Assembly (NCBI RefSeq): GCF_016428805.1
Contig: NZ_JAELTJ010000025.1
Span: 1 to 57,453 of the forward strand
Length of the DNA: 57,453 bases
Direction of reading: 5' to 3'
From: Achromobacter sp. ASV32
Lineage (GTDB): Bacteria > Pseudomonadota > Gammaproteobacteria > Burkholderiales > Burkholderiaceae_B
Below, in pieces: positions 43,213 through 51,592 of the stretch. Made by a program: the position numbers and the translations under genes. Below the pieces are notes generated by a model, which ran no database searches, was not told the DNA's origin, and saw only the letters and a list, made by a program, of their open reading frames with translations. Positions within the stretch are counted from its first letter, which is position 1. The number at the start of each line of letters is the position of its first letter.

Positions 43213-43767
43213 ATGAGCACCTACAAGATCGCTGTTTTCGTCGGCAGCTTGCGCGCCGCGTCGATCAACCTGCGCCTGGCGCGTGCGCTGGAAAAACTGG
43301 TACCCGCGGACTTCAAGTTCGACTACGTCAGCCTGGGCGACATCCCGCTGTACAACCAGGACAACGAGAACAACCTGCCCGCGCCTGCGGCCAAGCTGAA
43401 GCAGCAGATCCAGGATGCCCAGGGCATCCTGTTCGTCTCGCCCGAGCACAATCGTTCGCTGCCCGCCGCCGTCAAGAACGCCATCGACTGGGGCTCGCGC
43501 CCGTGGGGCCAGAATTCCTGGACCGGCAAGGCCGTCGGCGTCCTGGGCACCTCTCCCAGCGCCGCGGGCACCGCCCTCATGCAACAGCACCTGCGCAACA
43601 TCCTGGCCGCCGAGGGCGCCGTTGCCCTGACCACGCCGGAAGTCTTCCTGCAATACACCGACGGCCTGGTCGACGACCAATACAACATCACCAACGAAGG
43701 CACGCGCAAGTTTCTGCAAGGCTGGATCGACCGCTACGTCGACTGGATCAAGAAGTTCAACGCCTGA
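43213..43767 (+). CDS. NADPH-dependent FMN reductase
   Basis: The protein has 184 residues from the ATG at 43213, with CTGGAG upstream. Flavodoxin-like fold: AVFVGSLRAASINLRLARAL binds the FMN phosphate, FVSPEHNRSLPAAVKNAIDW and RPWGQNSWTGKAVGVLGTSP are the classic NADPH/FMN reductase segments (ChrR/ArsH-like group). It reduces flavins, quinones or other electrophiles in the cytoplasm. Monocistronic, with a strong terminator. Physiological substrate unknown. Confidence 0.9.
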   Translation: MSTYKIAVFVGSLRAASINLRLARALEKLVPADFKFDYVSLGDIPLYNQDNENNLPAPAAKLKQQIQDAQGILFVSPEHNRSLPAAVKNAIDWGSRPWGQNSWTGKAVGVLGTSPSAAGTALMQQHLRNILAAEGAVALTTPEVFLQYTDGLVDDQYNITNEGTRKFLQGWIDRYVDWIKKFNA

Positions 43768-43837
43768 TCGCCGCCGTTGCCGGGTTCCGGGGCGCCTCCC
43801 CGCCCGGCACAGATCGCCCGTCTACCTCCGGGCGATC

Positions 43838-43871
43838 AAGCCCCCCGATGCGTCGGGGGGCTTTTTTTTGC
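43838..43871 (+). terminator. Rho-independent terminator
   Basis: An 11-bp stem (AAGCCCCCCGA with TCGGGGGGCTT) with a TGCG loop is followed by an unbroken T-run. It ends the FMN reductase transcript and insulates the repeat array that follows. Confidence 0.93.
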
Positions 43872-43899
43872 AAGGACGACCGCGTGGCGGCACGGATCG

Positions 43900-44470
43900 A
43901 CAGTTACCCCCGGGAACTGTGGAAAACACTGAGGACAGCTTGGGGGGAGAGTCAGAATCTCCTGTCTCGCCAAGCACTTGCAAGTCGTGGTCAAAAAATG
44001 CGCAATCCTCCGTATGGATGAAATCCGGCGCAGTTATACACATCAACCCTGGATGCATGACCAGCCTTCCCGGACACAAGCGGTGGCGTGGGGATTTGTC
44101 CCAGCATTCTGTGGGCAAGCATGAGGACAGTTCGGGGGCAGGTCGATAATCTCCTTGCATATCAACAGCCTGCAAGGGGTGAGCAAGAAAGGTGCAATGG
44201 GCCGTTCGACGGCCGAGGTTGTCCCCGCCAAATGTGGATAAGCCTGAGGACAGCCTGCGCGTAGCCCGTTAAAACGCTTATGCACCAATGACTTGCAGCG
44301 AGCGGGCAAAGAACGCTCAGTTGACGGCACCGCCCCCAGGCGCGGCGCCGGGTCCCGGCGCGGCGCGACAAGCCGGATGGGCTTGTCCCCATCGAATGTG
44401 GACAAGCCTATGAACAGTCGCGCAACAAGTCGAAAAACGCGTTATCCGACAATCACTTGGAAGGCGTGCT
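43900..44470. repeat. Four-unit degenerate array of DnaA-box-like repeats
   Basis: Four units share TTGTCCCC-like sequence, then TGTGGATAA-N3-TGAGGACAG, then an ACTTGCAAG-like tail. The TGTGG cores are at 43918 (TGTGGAAAA), 44110 (TGTGGGCAA), 44233 (TGTGGATAA, a perfect DnaA box in reverse) and 44397 (TGTGGACAA), each followed exactly 12 bp later by TGAGGACAG or TATGAACAG. Forward boxes are at 44034 (TTATACACA, fits TTATNCACA) and 44278 (TTATGCACC, one mismatch). No protein-like open frame is present and there is no dnaA, dnaN or partition gene nearby. The stretch is bounded by a strong terminator and the dodecin gene. Confidence 0.7.
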
Positions 44471-44490
44471 CAATAACTCACCAGCGTGGG

Positions 44491-44706
44491 TTATTCATTG
44501 CCTTCCAGGCGCATGCCTATCTTCAGCCCCACTTGCCAGTGAGCGACCTTGCCGTCCTTGATGTGGCCACGCACTTCGGTGACTTCGAACCAATCCAGGT
44601 TGCGCAGGGTCTCGGATGCGCGTGCAATGGCTTGGGTGATGGCGTCGTCGGTGGACTTGGTGGAAGAGCCCACCAATTCGATCTGCTTGTAGACATGATT
44701 CGACAT
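44491..44706 (-). CDS. Dodecin-family flavin-binding protein
   Basis: The protein has 71 residues, the usual size. The sequence SNHVYKQIELVGSSTKSTDD, then AITQAIARASETLRNLDWFE and HWQVGLKIGMRLE is typical: dodecins form hollow dodecamers that stack pairs of flavins (or CoA) between tryptophans, here the Trp of HWQVGLK. It stores or buffers free flavin. It is read toward the repeat array, and an inverted repeat AATAACTCAC/GTGGGTTATT (44471-44494) touches its stop. The neighbouring FMN reductase also uses flavin, but no operon links them. Confidence 0.93.
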   Translation of the reverse strand: MSNHVYKQIELVGSSTKSTDDAITQAIARASETLRNLDWFEVTEVRGHIKDGKVAHWQVGLKIGMRLEGNE

Positions 44707-44906
44707 AGCTCGTCTCCGCGATAGAGGGGGTGAGTCGCGAATCGTCGGGCGCGCGCGGTGTTCCGGCGCTTACGACCGGCAATCCATTCGAACACACAGG
44801 ATACCCGCTGGGCGCTAGAGTGGTGTTACGAGTTCCGTCGCCGCGGCCGCGGCCTCGGTCGCGACGACGGATTCGATTCCGCAACCGCAAGCAAGGAGGT
44901 GTCGTC

Positions 44907-45413
44907 ATGCCTGAACGAAAAACCCTGCAACGCGCCGCGCGCGACAAGCAGCAAGGCAAATCCGCATCCACCCAGGCCGGTGAATTCGTCCGCGAGGAAA
45001 TCGACCGGGTCCGGCAGGGCAAACACGGTGTGCGCTCGACCAAGCAGGCCATCGCCATCGGCCTGTCGCAGGCGCGGCGCGCCGGCGTCGATCTGCCCGC
45101 CCCCAGGAAGGCCAGCGCGAGCACGCGCCGCAAGGCCGAGCAGGACAGCCAGACGGCCCATGACGGCCACGCCAAGTCCGCAACCCGCGCCCGCGCCACC
45201 ACCCGCGCCCTGAAACAGGAAAGCTCCAAGCCGGCCTCCAAGGCTGCGCTGTCGCGCCATGCCAGCAAGGCGGCCGCCACGCGCACCGCCGCGGATCGCT
45301 CGGCCGCGGCCAGGAAGGCGGCCGCCACCAAGGGTGCGGCGGGACGCTCGGCCGCCGCCAAGAAGGCCGCCCGCACCCGGGCGGCGAATGCACGGGCGGC
45401 CGCGCATCATTGA
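44907..45413 (+). CDS. DUF6496 protein with Ala/Lys-rich histone-like tail
   Basis: The protein has 168 residues from the ATG at 44907, preceded by a perfect AAGGAGGT. The first ~70 residues (PERKTLQRAARDKQQGKSAS, FVREEIDRVRQGKHGVRSTK, AIAIGLSQARRAGVDLP) match DUF6496. The rest is a low-complexity Ala/Lys/Arg/Ser tail with repeated KAAATK- and SAAAKKAARTRAA-like segments, recalling bacterial histone H1-like proteins (for example Bordetella BpH1). It is probably a basic nucleic-acid-binding protein; the tail is prone to repeat-number change. Function not established. Confidence 0.82.
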   Translation: MPERKTLQRAARDKQQGKSASTQAGEFVREEIDRVRQGKHGVRSTKQAIAIGLSQARRAGVDLPAPRKASASTRRKAEQDSQTAHDGHAKSATRARATTRALKQESSKPASKAALSRHASKAAATRTAADRSAAARKAAATKGAAGRSAAAKKAARTRAANARAAAHH

Positions 45414-45507
45414 CCGACGCATCGCGCGCTGAAATCTGGCGGCCAGCGCTGTCGCGCACGACGCATCCGCACCCCGGCCGTCGCGGGCCGACGGCTCAGC
45501 GTGCAGG

Positions 45508-46413
45508 CTAGGCGCCCGCTTCGAACTCGCGCAGACGCGTCTGCAGGAACTCACGCAGCCGCTTGACCGTGGGCGACAACAGCATGCGGTGCACGCACAG
45601 CAGGTACAGCGGTGACGGCTCGCTGGCGTAGTCGGACAGCGCCTCAACCAGCCTGCCGGCGCGCAGATCGGACAACACGTCATAACGCGACTTATACGCC
45701 ACGCCATGCCCCGCCAGCGCCCAGCGCCGCACCAGATCACCATCGTCGCCCACGCGGTCGCCCTTGACCGGCACGGTCTGGCTGACGCCCGCGCGCTCGA
45801 ACGACCAGCGGTCGTGCAGCGACTCGCCCAGCACGAAACACAGACAGTTGTGGCGGCGCAGGTCCGCCGGCGCCTGCGGCGTGCCGTGACGCGCGAAATA
45901 GGCCGGGGCCGCACACACCACGCGGCGGTTCTGCTCGCCCAGCGGCAGCGCCACCAGGCTCGAATCGTTGGGCGTGCCGTAGCGCAAGGCAATGTCCACG
46001 GGCTGGCGGTACAGGTCGGCCAGGCGGTCGCTGATGCGCACCTGGAAGCTGACGCGCGGGTAGCGCAGCTGGAATGCATCCAGCCAGGGCAACAGCACAT
46101 GGCGGCCCAGGTCCGATGGAATCGACACCGACAGGCTGCCGGATATCGCGGTCTTGTCGCGTGCCAGGGCATTCTGCCCCGCTTGCAGCGTCGACAGCGC
46201 GGCACGCGCATATTCCAGATAGCGCTCGCCGTCGCTGGTCAACCGCAAGCTGCGGGTGGACCGCACGAACAGGCGCGTTTCCAGGGTCAGCTCCAGCCGC
46301 TTGAGGGCTGCGCTGGCCACGGCGGGCGTCAGGTCCAACTCCCGCGCCGCCGCGGAAAAACTGCCGTGGTCCGCGGCCGCCACAAAGATCCGAAGGTCCT
46401 CAAACCGAAGCAT
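45508..46413 (-). CDS. LysR-family transcriptional regulator
   Basis: The protein has 301 residues. The N-terminal HTH (LRIFVAAADHGSFSAAAREL, LTPAVASAALKRLELTLETR, LFVRSTRSLRLT) and the effector domain with GSLSVSIPSDLGRHVLLPWL place it in the CrgA/AaeR-like LysR subgroup that controls oxidoreductases. It is divergent from the SDR-zinc-type dehydrogenase pair, with a palindrome 12 bp from its start codon, so it likely regulates those genes and itself. Inducer unknown, possibly an electrophile. Confidence 0.9.
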   Translation of the reverse strand: MLRFEDLRIFVAAADHGSFSAAARELDLTPAVASAALKRLELTLETRLFVRSTRSLRLTSDGERYLEYARAALSTLQAGQNALARDKTAISGSLSVSIPSDLGRHVLLPWLDAFQLRYPRVSFQVRISDRLADLYRQPVDIALRYGTPNDSSLVALPLGEQNRRVVCAAPAYFARHGTPQAPADLRRHNCLCFVLGESLHDRWSFERAGVSQTVPVKGDRVGDDGDLVRRWALAGHGVAYKSRYDVLSDLRAGRLVEALSDYASEPSPLYLLCVHRMLLSPTVKRLREFLQTRLREFEAGA

Positions 46414-46424
46414 GATGGGCTCAT

Positions 46425-46443
46425 TTTCAAAAAAATATTGAAA
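46425..46443. promoter_or_regulatory. Candidate LysR site TTTCAA-N7-TTGAAA
   Basis: A perfect 6-bp inverted repeat with a 7-bp AT-rich spacer (T-N11-A type) lies in the 112-bp divergent gap, 12 bp from the LysR start codon. Confidence 0.55.
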
Positions 46444-46525
46444 CTGAGTCCGATGCTAGCCGGTTTTTCATTGTCCGCGGACAGGTAATGATGGCCACAC
46501 CCCCGAACCTGCAATGGAGTCCCTC

Positions 46526-47320
46526 ATGAAAATCGAACTGAACGGCAAGAAGGCCCTGGTCACCGGGTCATCCGGCGGCATCGGCCTGGCGATCGCCCAA
46601 GGTCTGGCCGAAAGCGGCGCCGAGGTCGTGCTGCATGGCCGCAACGCCGACAAACTCAAGCACGTCGCCGACGCCATCGTCCGGCAGCATCCCGGCGCCC
46701 AGGTCAGCACCGTGCAGGCCGACATCGCCACCGCCGACGGCGCCGCCTCGATCTGCGCCGCCCATCCCGACATCGACATCCTGGTCAACAACGCCGGCTA
46801 TTTCGCGCCCAAGTCCTTCACCGAGATCACCGACGACGACTGGCAGGTCATGCTGGACACCAACGTCATGAGCGGCGTGCGCCTGTCGCGCTACTACCTG
46901 CCGCGCATGCTGGCCGCCAACTGGGGCCGCATTGTGTTCATCTCCAGCGAATCGGCGCTGCATATCCCCGCCGAAATGATCCACTACGGCGTCAGCAAGA
47001 CCGCGTTGCTGGGCGTGTCGCGCGGCCTGGCAGAACTGACCGCCGGCACCGGCGTCACGGTCAACGCCGTGCTGCCCGGCCCCACGCGTTCGGAAGGCGT
47101 GGCCGACTTCTTCGCCGAAATGGCCAAGGAACAAGGCATCCCGCAAGAACAGATGGAACGCGACTTCATCGCCCAGCATCGCCCCACCTCCCTGCTGCGC
47201 CGCCTGGCCACCGTGGAGGAAGCGGCCAACATGGTCGTGTACGCCTGCTCCAAACAAGCCTCGGCCACCAACGGCGCCGCGCTGCGCGTGGACGGCGGCG
47301 TGGTCCGCACCATCGCCTGA
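46526..47320 (+). CDS. SDR-family NAD(P)-dependent oxidoreductase
   Basis: The protein has 264 residues from the ATG at 46526, preceded by GGAG at 6-bp spacing; an in-frame ATG at 46514 is less well placed. Classical SDR motifs: cofactor loop VTGSSGGIGLAIA (TGxxxGIG), NNAG in ILVNNAGYFAPK, and catalytic Ser-Tyr-Lys with YGVSK (EMIHYGVSKTALLG). The C-terminus NGAALRVDGGVVRT is typical. Cytoplasmic. It starts a two-gene operon with a zinc-type alcohol dehydrogenase-like gene 28 bp downstream. Substrate unknown. Confidence 0.92.
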   Translation: MKIELNGKKALVTGSSGGIGLAIAQGLAESGAEVVLHGRNADKLKHVADAIVRQHPGAQVSTVQADIATADGAASICAAHPDIDILVNNAGYFAPKSFTEITDDDWQVMLDTNVMSGVRLSRYYLPRMLAANWGRIVFISSESALHIPAEMIHYGVSKTALLGVSRGLAELTAGTGVTVNAVLPGPTRSEGVADFFAEMAKEQGIPQEQMERDFIAQHRPTSLLRRLATVEEAANMVVYACSKQASATNGAALRVDGGVVRTIA

Positions 47321-47348
47321 TTTCCTTTTCCTGTCCTGGAACCCTTCC

Positions 47349-48362
47349 ATGAAAGCCATCGCCTATTTCAAGAACCTGCCCGCCAACGATCCCCAGGCGC
47401 TGCAGGACATCACCGTGGCCGACCCCGTGCCCGGCGACCACGACCTGTTGGTCGAGGTCCACGCCATTTCCGTCAATCCGGTGGACGTGAAAATCCGCGC
47501 CAACCGCAAGCCCAAGGACGGCCAGCCCGAGATCATCGGCTGGGACGCGGCGGGCATCGTGCGCGCCGTGGGCGCCAAGACCAGCCTGTTCCAGCCCGGC
47601 GACCGGGTCTGGTATGCCGGCGCCCTGACGCGCCCTGGCGCCAACAGCGAACTGCACGTGGTGGACGAGCGCATCGTCGGCCGCATGCCGCAAAGCCTGG
47701 ACTTCGCCCAGGCGGCCGCCCTGCCGCTGACCACCATCACGGCGTGGGAACTGCTGTTCGACCGGCTGCGCGTGCTGGACAACGCCGCCCCCAGCCAGGG
47801 GAGCCTGCTGGTCATCGGCGCGGCCGGCGGCGTGGGCTCGATCCTGGTCCAGCTGGCGCGCCAACTGACCGGCCTGACCATCATCGGCACCGCCTCGCGG
47901 CCCGAAACCCAGGCCTGGGTGCGCGAGCTGGGCGCGCACCATGTCATCGACCACAGCAAGCCCCTGACCGAGGAACTCAAGCGCATCGGCCATCCGCAAG
48001 TCAGTTTCATCGCGGGCCTGAACCAGACCGACAAGCACTTCGCGCAGATGGCCGAGGCCATCGCGCCGCAAGGCAAGATCGCCCTGATCGACGACCCCGC
48101 GGCCATCGACGTGCGCCTGCTCAAGGGCAAGTCGGCCTCGCTGCACTGGGAGTTCATGTTCGCCCGGCCACTGCACGGCACGCCCGACCTGATCGCCCAG
48201 CACGCACTGCTGAACCAGGCTGCGCGGCTGATCGACAACGGCACCCTGCGCACCACGCTGGGCGAGCACTACGGCAAGATCAATGCCGACAACCTGCGCC
48301 GCGCCCACGCCTTCATCGAAAGCGGCAAGGCCCAGGGCAAGGTGGTGCTGGAAGGCTTCTGA
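47349..48362 (+). CDS. Zinc-binding-type alcohol dehydrogenase / quinone oxidoreductase
   Basis: The protein has 337 residues. MDR-superfamily features: GroES-like N-terminus (VEVHAISVNPVDVKIRANRK, GWDAAGIVRAVG), nucleotide-binding AAGGVGSILVQLARQLTG and GLNQTDKHFAQMAEAI. The catalytic zinc ligands of true ADHs are not evident, so it belongs with the zinc-independent ZADH1/quinone-oxidoreductase group that reduces enones or quinones with NADPH. It is co-directional with the SDR gene and probably controlled by the divergent LysR protein. Confidence 0.9.
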   Translation: MKAIAYFKNLPANDPQALQDITVADPVPGDHDLLVEVHAISVNPVDVKIRANRKPKDGQPEIIGWDAAGIVRAVGAKTSLFQPGDRVWYAGALTRPGANSELHVVDERIVGRMPQSLDFAQAAALPLTTITAWELLFDRLRVLDNAAPSQGSLLVIGAAGGVGSILVQLARQLTGLTIIGTASRPETQAWVRELGAHHVIDHSKPLTEELKRIGHPQVSFIAGLNQTDKHFAQMAEAIAPQGKIALIDDPAAIDVRLLKGKSASLHWEFMFARPLHGTPDLIAQHALLNQAARLIDNGTLRTTLGEHYGKINADNLRRAHAFIESGKAQGKVVLEGF

Positions 48363-48518
48363 ACGGCGCCGCCCGCCCTGGCGAAACCGGACGGGCGTCT
48401 CGCATTACCGTAAAGAAAGCGGTACAAACTCGACTGCGCGCCCCGGCCTTTCAGCCCGCGGCCGCGCTTTCGGGAGTCTGCTCTGATTTGTTACCTGTTT
48501 CGCCAAACGCAGGAACCC

Positions 48519-48770
48519 ATGCTCTGGGGCATGGTGGCGTTCACCCTGCTGATGCTGCGTCTGGTCCCCTTGCAAGGATGGCGCGCCGTCATCATCGCGG
48601 GCGTCACCGCCGGCCTGGTGTTCGACACCATCCAGTTCCGGGTCGGCCCGCCACGCCTGTGGGACGCGCTGGTCCTGGGCTCCGTCCTGGCCGCGCTGCT
48701 CGCGGCCGCCGTGCTTGAAGGGTTGTTCCAACTGCTGCGGCATCTGCGCGCCGCGCGCGCCCGGACGTAG
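48519..48770 (+). CDS. Small membrane protein, unknown function
   Basis: The protein has 83 residues, with CAGGA 5 bp before the ATG. It is strongly hydrophobic with two or three membrane segments (LWGMVAFTLLMLRLVPL; WRAVIIAGVTAGLVFDTI; DALVLGSVLAALLAAAVLEG) and a basic C-terminus (RHLRAARART) expected on the cytoplasmic side. I do not recognise a family. It stands alone between the dehydrogenase gene and a minus-strand hypothetical gene. Confidence 0.6.
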   Translation: MLWGMVAFTLLMLRLVPLQGWRAVIIAGVTAGLVFDTIQFRVGPPRLWDALVLGSVLAALLAAAVLEGLFQLLRHLRAARART

Positions 48771-48977
48771 GCGCGGGCCGGTGGCGCAATGCCTGCGCCG
48801 GCACCGGCTTTCCCTCCGCCAACCGCTACGCGCCGTCGCAGGCTGAGACCGTACGGCCGTACTCCCGTTTGCAGTCGTGCCGGGTCAAAGCGGACAGCGC
48901 GGCCGGCATGAGCGCCCGGGAATCCCCGGCATACGCCATCGAGGAACGGAACAAGCACGCCGCGCGCAGATCCAGGA

Positions 48978-49334
48978 TCAGGCGTGGCCTTCGCGCTTGG
49001 CGCGGGCGTGGGGGTCGCTGATCTCGGCGTCCAATTGGGCAATCAGCCAATCGAACCAGCCATTCTCGGTGCGCGCGTACACCACCGCCGCCGGCGTTTT
49101 GCCTTCGCGCCAGCCCGGCTGGTGCGCATCCATCCACGCGGACAGGCTCTTGTGCGGCGCCAGCAGGCCGGACAGCCACGACCAGACATAGTCGGGCACG
49201 TTGCGCCGGAAGCCTTTGGCGCTGGCGTAGATCGTCGGCTCGAGCGGCAGGTTGCCCGCGCGGGCCAGCTTGGCCTGCGCACGGCGCAGCGTCTCGGCCG
49301 CGGCCTGCAATTGTTCGGTGCTGAGCTTTTTCAC
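48978..49334 (-). CDS. Hypothetical protein, 118 residues
   Basis: The start is a GTG preceded by AGGAG at 8-bp spacing. The N-terminus is a basic amphipathic helix (MKKLSTEQLQAAAETLRRAQ), followed by FRRNVPDYVWSWLSGLLAPH and PAAVVYARTENGWFDWLIAQ, rich in Trp, and a charged tail. There is no signal peptide or membrane segment. I do not recognise it; the composition and strong ribosome binding site support a real soluble protein. Confidence 0.65.
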   Translation of the reverse strand: MKKLSTEQLQAAAETLRRAQAKLARAGNLPLEPTIYASAKGFRRNVPDYVWSWLSGLLAPHKSLSAWMDAHQPGWREGKTPAAVVYARTENGWFDWLIAQLDAEISDPHARAKREGHA

Positions 49335-49406
49335 GTAACGACTCCTGGACTGGGTTTTGCCGGATTATCGCCGCAGGGCCGGCCGCATGCCAGTGGCCAT
49401 GTCGAA

Positions 49407-50312
49407 TCAACGATTCGCGCGCGGCGGCTGCAACGCCAGCAGCAGCGTGGCGCTGAAACGCGCGCCCGGCTCCAGCACCTGCATGCCGGTGCGGGTATCG
49501 CCCGCCGCCGCCAGATTGAAGGCGTCGGCCACGTTGGTCACCGGCTCCACGCACAGGAACGCCGAGCCCGGCGCGGTGTAGACCACCAGGTGCGCAAAGG
49601 CCGGATCGGCATGCAGCAACAGTTCGTGCCCGTCCGGCCAATGCAGCGTGGCGCGCCCGCCCCATTGCGACAGATAGGTATCGCAACCCTCGGCCGAACG
49701 GCCCAGCTCACGGATATGCGCCGTCTGGCTGGCGGCAGGCAGGCCGTCCGCATCCGCCGGCCAGATCCGGCGCGCATGCAGGGCCACCCGTTCGGCAGTG
49801 AAGTACGGATGGATGCCACAACCGAACGGCATAGGCGCGTCGCTGTGATTGATCATCAGCAGCGTCAGCGACAGCCCCCGCGAATCCAGCCGGTAGCGCT
49901 GCACGCATTCAAACGCCCAGGGCCAGCCCAGCACGCCAGACGGCTGCTGCAGCACCAGGTCCACCGCATCGTCGGCCAGATGGCGCACCTGCCACGCCTG
50001 ATACAGGCCGCTGCCGTGGATGGCCTGCGGCCGGCCAGGCAACGACTGCAGCGCGTGGCGCGCGCCATTGAACGTGAAGCTGCCGCCGCGCACACGGTTG
50101 GAGTAAGGCGCCAGCGGATAGGACCCCGCGCGCGGCCAGTCGGCGGGCGGCCAATCGGACTCGCTCAACGGCACGATCCACTCGTGCGCGCCGGTGGCCA
50201 GGCGCGTGAGCCTTCCGCCCCCGCCCGGCGCAAACTCGGCACGGTGGGCGCCACAGGCAATCGTCACCCGCTCGCTGGCGTCCAGCGTGGCGGGAAAGGA
50301 AATCTCGGACAT
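49407..50312 (-). CDS. Aldose 1-epimerase family protein
   Basis: The protein has 301 residues from the ATG at 50312 (MSEISFPATLDASERVTIAC). Galactose mutarotase-fold features: SYPLAPYSNRVRGGSFTFNG (substrate-binding Asn-Arg), the His in AIHGSGLYQAW, FGCGIHPYFTAE (catalytic His-Pro-Tyr-Phe) and VCVEP-like FLCVEPVTNVADAF with the catalytic Glu. It interconverts anomers of aldoses or hexose phosphates in the cytoplasm. No sugar-pathway neighbours are present. The epimerase-type NAD gene ends 177 bp upstream on the same strand. Confidence 0.9.
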   Translation of the reverse strand: MSEISFPATLDASERVTIACGAHRAEFAPGGGGRLTRLATGAHEWIVPLSESDWPPADWPRAGSYPLAPYSNRVRGGSFTFNGARHALQSLPGRPQAIHGSGLYQAWQVRHLADDAVDLVLQQPSGVLGWPWAFECVQRYRLDSRGLSLTLLMINHSDAPMPFGCGIHPYFTAERVALHARRIWPADADGLPAASQTAHIRELGRSAEGCDTYLSQWGGRATLHWPDGHELLLHADPAFAHLVVYTAPGSAFLCVEPVTNVADAFNLAAAGDTRTGMQVLEPGARFSATLLLALQPPRANR

Positions 50313-50489
50313 CGGGTGCTCCGGCGGCGCTGCAACGGCCGCGTCGCGCCATTGTGCATGGCCGGGTCGGCCAGCGGCAAGCCAGGGGGCCGGGCGTTGC
50401 GGCCTGGATGCCCCTGGCGGCGCATGCCCGCGCGGCCATGAACCCGCGCCCACGCATGAGCCCGGGCCCGGCGGGAGCGGACCGAAACG

Positions 50490-51500
50490 TCAGGCCAGCG
50501 CCTTGGCCTGGGCCGGCGCCCCAGGCAGGCAACCGAGCCCGCGCAACGTTGCTTCCACCGCCTGGTCCAACGGCGTGTGCGGTTCGGCGCCCAGCCATTC
50601 GACCAGCCGCGCATTGTCCATGCGTAATGGCTGACGCCACAGATAGCGCATTTCCATCAGCTCGCGCAACGTCGGCGCGAACGGCGCCGCCAGACGCAGC
50701 AGCCCCCACGGAAACGCGCGCAGCCGCGGGTTCATGCCATGGCGCCGGGCCACGCGCACGATGGCCGCGGCCATCTGCGTGCCGTCCGGATCCCAATGCC
50801 CCGCCATATGAAACACCGCGAACGGCGGCAGCGCCGCGCGGCCCGCCAGCAGTTGCACGAGCGTGCGCGCCACATCCGGCAGATAACTCCATTGGTGGCC
50901 CACGCCCGGCTCGCCCGGCAGCTGCACCGCCCGCACCGGCTGCCCCGGCTTGACCAGCCCCTGCGAGAACCAGTTGTTGCCCGCCCGTGGCCCGAAGAAA
51001 TCCCCCGCCCGCAGCACGATCACGCGGACGCCCTGGCCGCTGGCCGCTTGCAGCCGGCGTTCCAGCTCGACCCGGATCGCGCCCTTGCGCGTCAAAGGAT
51101 GCTGCGGCGACGTCTCGGTCAGCACCGGAAACGCGTCCGGCCCATAGTTGTAGATCGTGCCCGGCAGCACAATGGCGGCCCCCTGCGCGGCCGCCACCGC
51201 GATCGTGTTGTCGATCATCGGCAGCACCAGTTCGCCCCAGCGGCGGTAGCCCGGCGGATTCACCGCGTGCACGATCACGTCGCACCCTTGCGCCGCCCGC
51301 GCCACATCCTGCCGGTTCATCGCATCGCCGCGCAGCCATCGCATGCCGTCGCGCTGCGCCGTTTCCGTTTCCAGCCCACGGGCCAAGGCGCGCACGCCCC
51401 AGCCGGCGTCGCGCAATTGCCGCGCCGTCTCGCCGCCGACTCCGCCCGTCGCGCCCAGCACCAAGGCCGTTCCCGGCCGGCCCGCTTCAATCGTCGCCAT
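50490..51500 (-). CDS. NAD-dependent epimerase/dehydratase (extended SDR)
   Basis: The protein has 336 residues from the ATG at 51500, chosen for AGGAG at 7-bp spacing; two in-frame ATGs just upstream (51521, 51530) lack one. The Rossmann motif VLGATGGVGGETARQLRDAG (GxxGxxG) and IYNYGPD and VIVLRAGDFFGPRAGNNWF match atypical extended SDRs of the NAD(P)H-binding type. The YxxxK catalytic pair is not obvious, so enzyme activity is uncertain. It is divergent from a LysR gene that probably controls it. Confidence 0.85.
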   Translation of the reverse strand: MATIEAGRPGTALVLGATGGVGGETARQLRDAGWGVRALARGLETETAQRDGMRWLRGDAMNRQDVARAAQGCDVIVHAVNPPGYRRWGELVLPMIDNTIAVAAAQGAAIVLPGTIYNYGPDAFPVLTETSPQHPLTRKGAIRVELERRLQAASGQGVRVIVLRAGDFFGPRAGNNWFSQGLVKPGQPVRAVQLPGEPGVGHQWSYLPDVARTLVQLLAGRAALPPFAVFHMAGHWDPDGTQMAAAIVRVARRHGMNPRLRAFPWGLLRLAAPFAPTLRELMEMRYLWRQPLRMDNARLVEWLGAEPHTPLDQAVEATLRGLGCLPGAPAQAKALA

Positions 51501-51592
51501 GGTTTCGCTCCTGTTGTCCATGGCAATCATTCTGGAGCGGCGTCATCCATAAATAAATTGCCGAACACCGGCGTGCAGCTATACATTTATGC

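Noticed and set aside
43900..44470. CRISPR array or mobile-element remnant as explanation for the repeats
   Set aside because: Repeats are degenerate and unevenly spaced (123-191 bp), with no cas, transposase or terminal repeats; DnaA-box content explains them better.
48826..48939. Small minus-strand frame after the 118-residue hypothetical gene
   Set aside because: No ribosome binding site before its only Met and no protein-like features.
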